Positions 12,446 to 13,808 of a DNA stretch of 13,808 nt are shown here, piece by piece; position 1 is the first letter of the stretch, and every line of letters begins with the position of its first letter. The notes below the pieces were generated by a model that made no database searches, had not been told where the DNA came from, and saw nothing but the letters and a program-made list of their open reading frames with translations. The stretch is taken from NCBI GenBank assembly GCA_005885085.1, contig VAXY01000063.1, positions 1,893 to 15,700 on the forward strand. Reading direction: 5' to 3'. The stretch is from Actinomycetota bacterium. GTDB taxonomy: Bacteria; Actinomycetota; Thermoleophilia; Gaiellales; Gaiellaceae. The position numbers and the translations under genes are program-made.

Positions 12446-12450
12446 GTTCT

Positions 12451-12798
12451 GTGCAACGCCGGCACCGACTGTCTCGCTCGCGAGACTTCGACGCCGTCTA
12501 CCGGCAGGGACGCTCGACGTCGACGCGCTTCCTGGTCCTCTACTGGTTCGAGCGTGACGACGAGCCGGTCGAGCCGCGGCTCGGGCTCGCCGTGCCGAAG
12601 GCGGCCGGCAACGCGGTCGCACGCAATCGCATCAAACGGCAGCTGCGCGAGGTCTGGCGCGCGCACCTCGATCGTGTTCCGGCCGGCCGCGACTACGTCC
12701 TGATCGCGAAGCCGGGCTTGCCGGAGGCGGTGGCCGCGAACGGCTTCGACTGGTTGAGCGCCCGTGTCGACGAAGTGCTGACGAAGGCGGCGGCGTGA
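12451..12798 (+). CDS. rnpA: Ribonuclease P protein component
   Basis: RnpA is the small protein cofactor of the RNase P ribozyme, which removes 5' leaders from pre-tRNA. The 115-residue product starts MQRRHRLSRSRDFDAVYRQGRS. It contains the hallmark RNR motif NAVARNRIKRQLREVWR (about 52-68) after LGLAVPKAAGNA, the substrate-binding pattern of the family. GTG 12451 is chosen because it gives the normal start of the domain and lies 5 bases after the rpmH stop. The frame is open upstream to 12247, but that only shadows rpmH and the origin. There is no clear ribosome binding site, so coupling with rpmH translation is likely. Its TGA overlaps the yidD start as GTGA. Confidence 0.96.
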   Translation: MQRRHRLSRSRDFDAVYRQGRSTSTRFLVLYWFERDDEPVEPRLGLAVPKAAGNAVARNRIKRQLREVWRAHLDRVPAGRDYVLIAKPGLPEAVAANGFDWLSARVDEVLTKAAA

Positions 12799-13025
12799 GA
12801 TACCTCGGCGTCGCGGCGGTGTGGGCCTACCGGCTGACGCTGCGGCCGTTTCTCGGCGTGAGCAGCTGCAAATACCACCCCTCCTGTTCGCAGTATGCGA
12901 TCGACGCCTACCGGGAGTTCGGGCTCTTCAAGGGGACGGTGCTGGCGGCGTGGCGGTTGCTGCGCTGCAACCCGTGGAGCCGCGGCGGCGTGGACTACGC
13001 ACGCGACCAGAAGGTGTTCACGTGA
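12795..13025 (+). CDS. yidD: Membrane protein insertion efficiency factor YidD
   Basis: This 76-residue protein has the full YidD pattern. A short amphipathic N-terminus (MRYLGVAAVWAYRLTLRPFLG) is followed by CKYHPSCSQYAIDAYREFGLFKG and the ending RLLRCNPWSRGGVDYA. The three Cys residues and the PSCS motif are conserved in the family, which associates with the inner face of the membrane and assists YidC/Sec-dependent insertion. The GTG overlaps the rnpA stop by four bases (GTGA), and its own TGA overlaps the yidC GTG in the same way, so the block is translationally coupled. Confidence 0.97.
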   Translation: MRYLGVAAVWAYRLTLRPFLGVSSCKYHPSCSQYAIDAYREFGLFKGTVLAAWRLLRCNPWSRGGVDYARDQKVFT

Positions 13026-13808
13026 CGCTCGTCTACCTCCTGCAGCCGCTCGAGCACCTCCTGCGGCACGTTCTCAACGGCATTCACTCGCTCGGGCTGC
13101 CGTGGGCCTGGTCGATCGTCGGCCTGACGCTGATCGTCCGCGTCCTGCTCGTGCCGTTGACGGTGAAGCAGATCCACTCGATGCAGAACATGCAGGCGCA
13201 CGCGCCGGAGATGAAGGAGATCCAGCGCAAGTACAAGGGCGACCGCACAAAGCTCAACGAAGAGCTGATGAAGTTCTACAAGGAGAAGAACATCAACCCG
13301 GCGTCGTCGTGCCTGCCTTTGGCGGCGCAGATCCCGGTCTTCATCGGCCTCTTCTACACGCTGCGCGCCTTCGCGCGTGAGCCGCATTTCAAACATCCGG
13401 GAAGCCTCTCCTGGCTCCACTTCGTTCCGAACATCGCGCAGCACGCGAACGCCCATTGGTCGGGCTACGTGCTCTTGATCGTCTACGTGACCAGTCAGCT
13501 CGCGTCGACGTACTTCATGTCCGGGACGATGCAGCAGTCGCAGCGCGTGCTGATGATGGTGCTTCCGTTCGCCTTCATCCCGTTCATCCTGCGCTTCCCG
13601 ACGGGGCTCGTCCTCTACTGGATGACGACGAACCTGTGGACAGTTGGACAGGGGCTGATCACCCGGAGGCTGATTCCGAAGGTCGCCCCACCCACTACGC
13701 CTAAACGCTCGTCGCGCACGCCGGCGAAGGAACAGAGTGACGATGCCTCGAGCTCGGCACCCGCGGCCACGGCCAAACCCAGTGCGCAGCCGCGCCGGGT
13801 GAAGCGGA
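13022..13808 (+). CDS. yidC: Membrane protein insertase YidC/Oxa1 (3' end outside window)
   Basis: YidC inserts and folds membrane proteins, alone or with SecYEG. From GTG 13022 the frame is open for 262 codons to the window end. A first membrane segment LPWAWSIVGLTLIVRVLLVPLT contains Arg40, the conserved groove arginine of Oxa1-type insertases. A charged cytoplasmic hairpin follows (HSMQNMQAHAPEMKEIQRKY, KEKNINP), then CLPLAAQIPVFIGLFYTLR, further membrane segments near 13460-13500 and 13555-13620, FPTGLVLYWMTTNLWTVGQG, and an Ala/Pro/Lys-rich tail. There is no large periplasmic P1 domain or N-terminal anchor, the Gram-positive/actinobacterial layout. It overlaps the yidD stop as GTGA. Confidence 0.96.
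   Translation, partial: MTLVYLLQPLEHLLRHVLNGIHSLGLPWAWSIVGLTLIVRVLLVPLTVKQIHSMQNMQAHAPEMKEIQRKYKGDRTKLNEELMKFYKEKNINPASSCLPLAAQIPVFIGLFYTLRAFAREPHFKHPGSLSWLHFVPNIAQHANAHWSGYVLLIVYVTSQLASTYFMSGTMQQSQRVLMMVLPFAFIPFILRFPTGLVLYWMTTNLWTVGQGLITRRLIPKVAPPTTPKRSSRTPAKEQSDDASSSAPAATAKPSAQPRRVKR

Noticed and set aside
12247..12450. Upstream extension of rnpA
   Set aside because: It overlaps rpmH in another frame; the RnpA domain begins at GTG 12451.
1..13808. Mobile elements, CRISPR arrays, tRNA or rRNA genes, defence systems
   Set aside because: No transposase, integrase, spaced direct repeats or tRNA-like cloverleaf noticed; gene content is core origin region.

Overview
This is a high-GC bacterial chromosome segment built around the replication origin. 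The order dnaA, dnaN, recF, a DUF721/DciA gene, gyrB, gyrA on the minus strand, facing away from rpmH, rnpA, yidD, yidC on the plus strand, is the classic origin neighbourhood of Actinomycetota. The lineage is inferred from gene order, DUF721 placement and base composition. A deep branch such as Thermoleophilia is my best guess, because GyrB carries the long C-terminal insert that mycobacteria and streptomycetes lack. I could not verify this by search.

Layout. Positions 1-2497 (plus strand) hold the 3' part of a membrane NfeD-family protease gene that is broken by an out-of-frame deletion near 513, then a slipin/SPFH gene, then a short galactose-1-phosphate uridylyltransferase-like gene. A small MerR-type regulator (2494-2817, minus) meets the last of these tail to tail with overlapping stop codons. 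Then come gyrA and gyrB (overlapping by 8 bases), a hairpin plus T-run just before gyrB, DUF721/dciA, recF and dnaN, a 160-base spacer, and dnaA. The 278-base gap between dnaA and rpmH (12033-12310) holds a perfect DnaA box, a palindromic pair of weaker boxes, and candidate dnaA and rpmH promoters. It is the best candidate for oriC, since genes on both sides are read away from it. The plus-strand block rpmH-rnpA-yidD-yidC follows, with yidC cut by the window end.

How the genes work together. DnaA opens the origin, DciA probably helps helicase loading, DnaN is the sliding clamp, RecF acts at gaps, and gyrase removes supercoils. L34, the RNase P protein, YidD and YidC serve translation, tRNA processing and membrane insertion. 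NfeD and slipin are known operon partners in membrane quality control.

The main surprise is start codons. recF and the GalT-like gene both have conserved N-termini that extend upstream of any ATG, GTG or TTG. In both, the extension runs back to a CTG that overlaps the previous gene's stop as CTGA, the same arrangement as the GTGA overlaps of rnpA/yidD and yidD/yidC. Other points are an Asn in the GyrB EGNSAGG motif and an Ala in GyrA, both at classic quinolone-resistance positions, and an attenuator-like leader before gyrB. I see no mobile element, CRISPR array, tRNA or rRNA, and no new multi-gene system. This is core chromosome.
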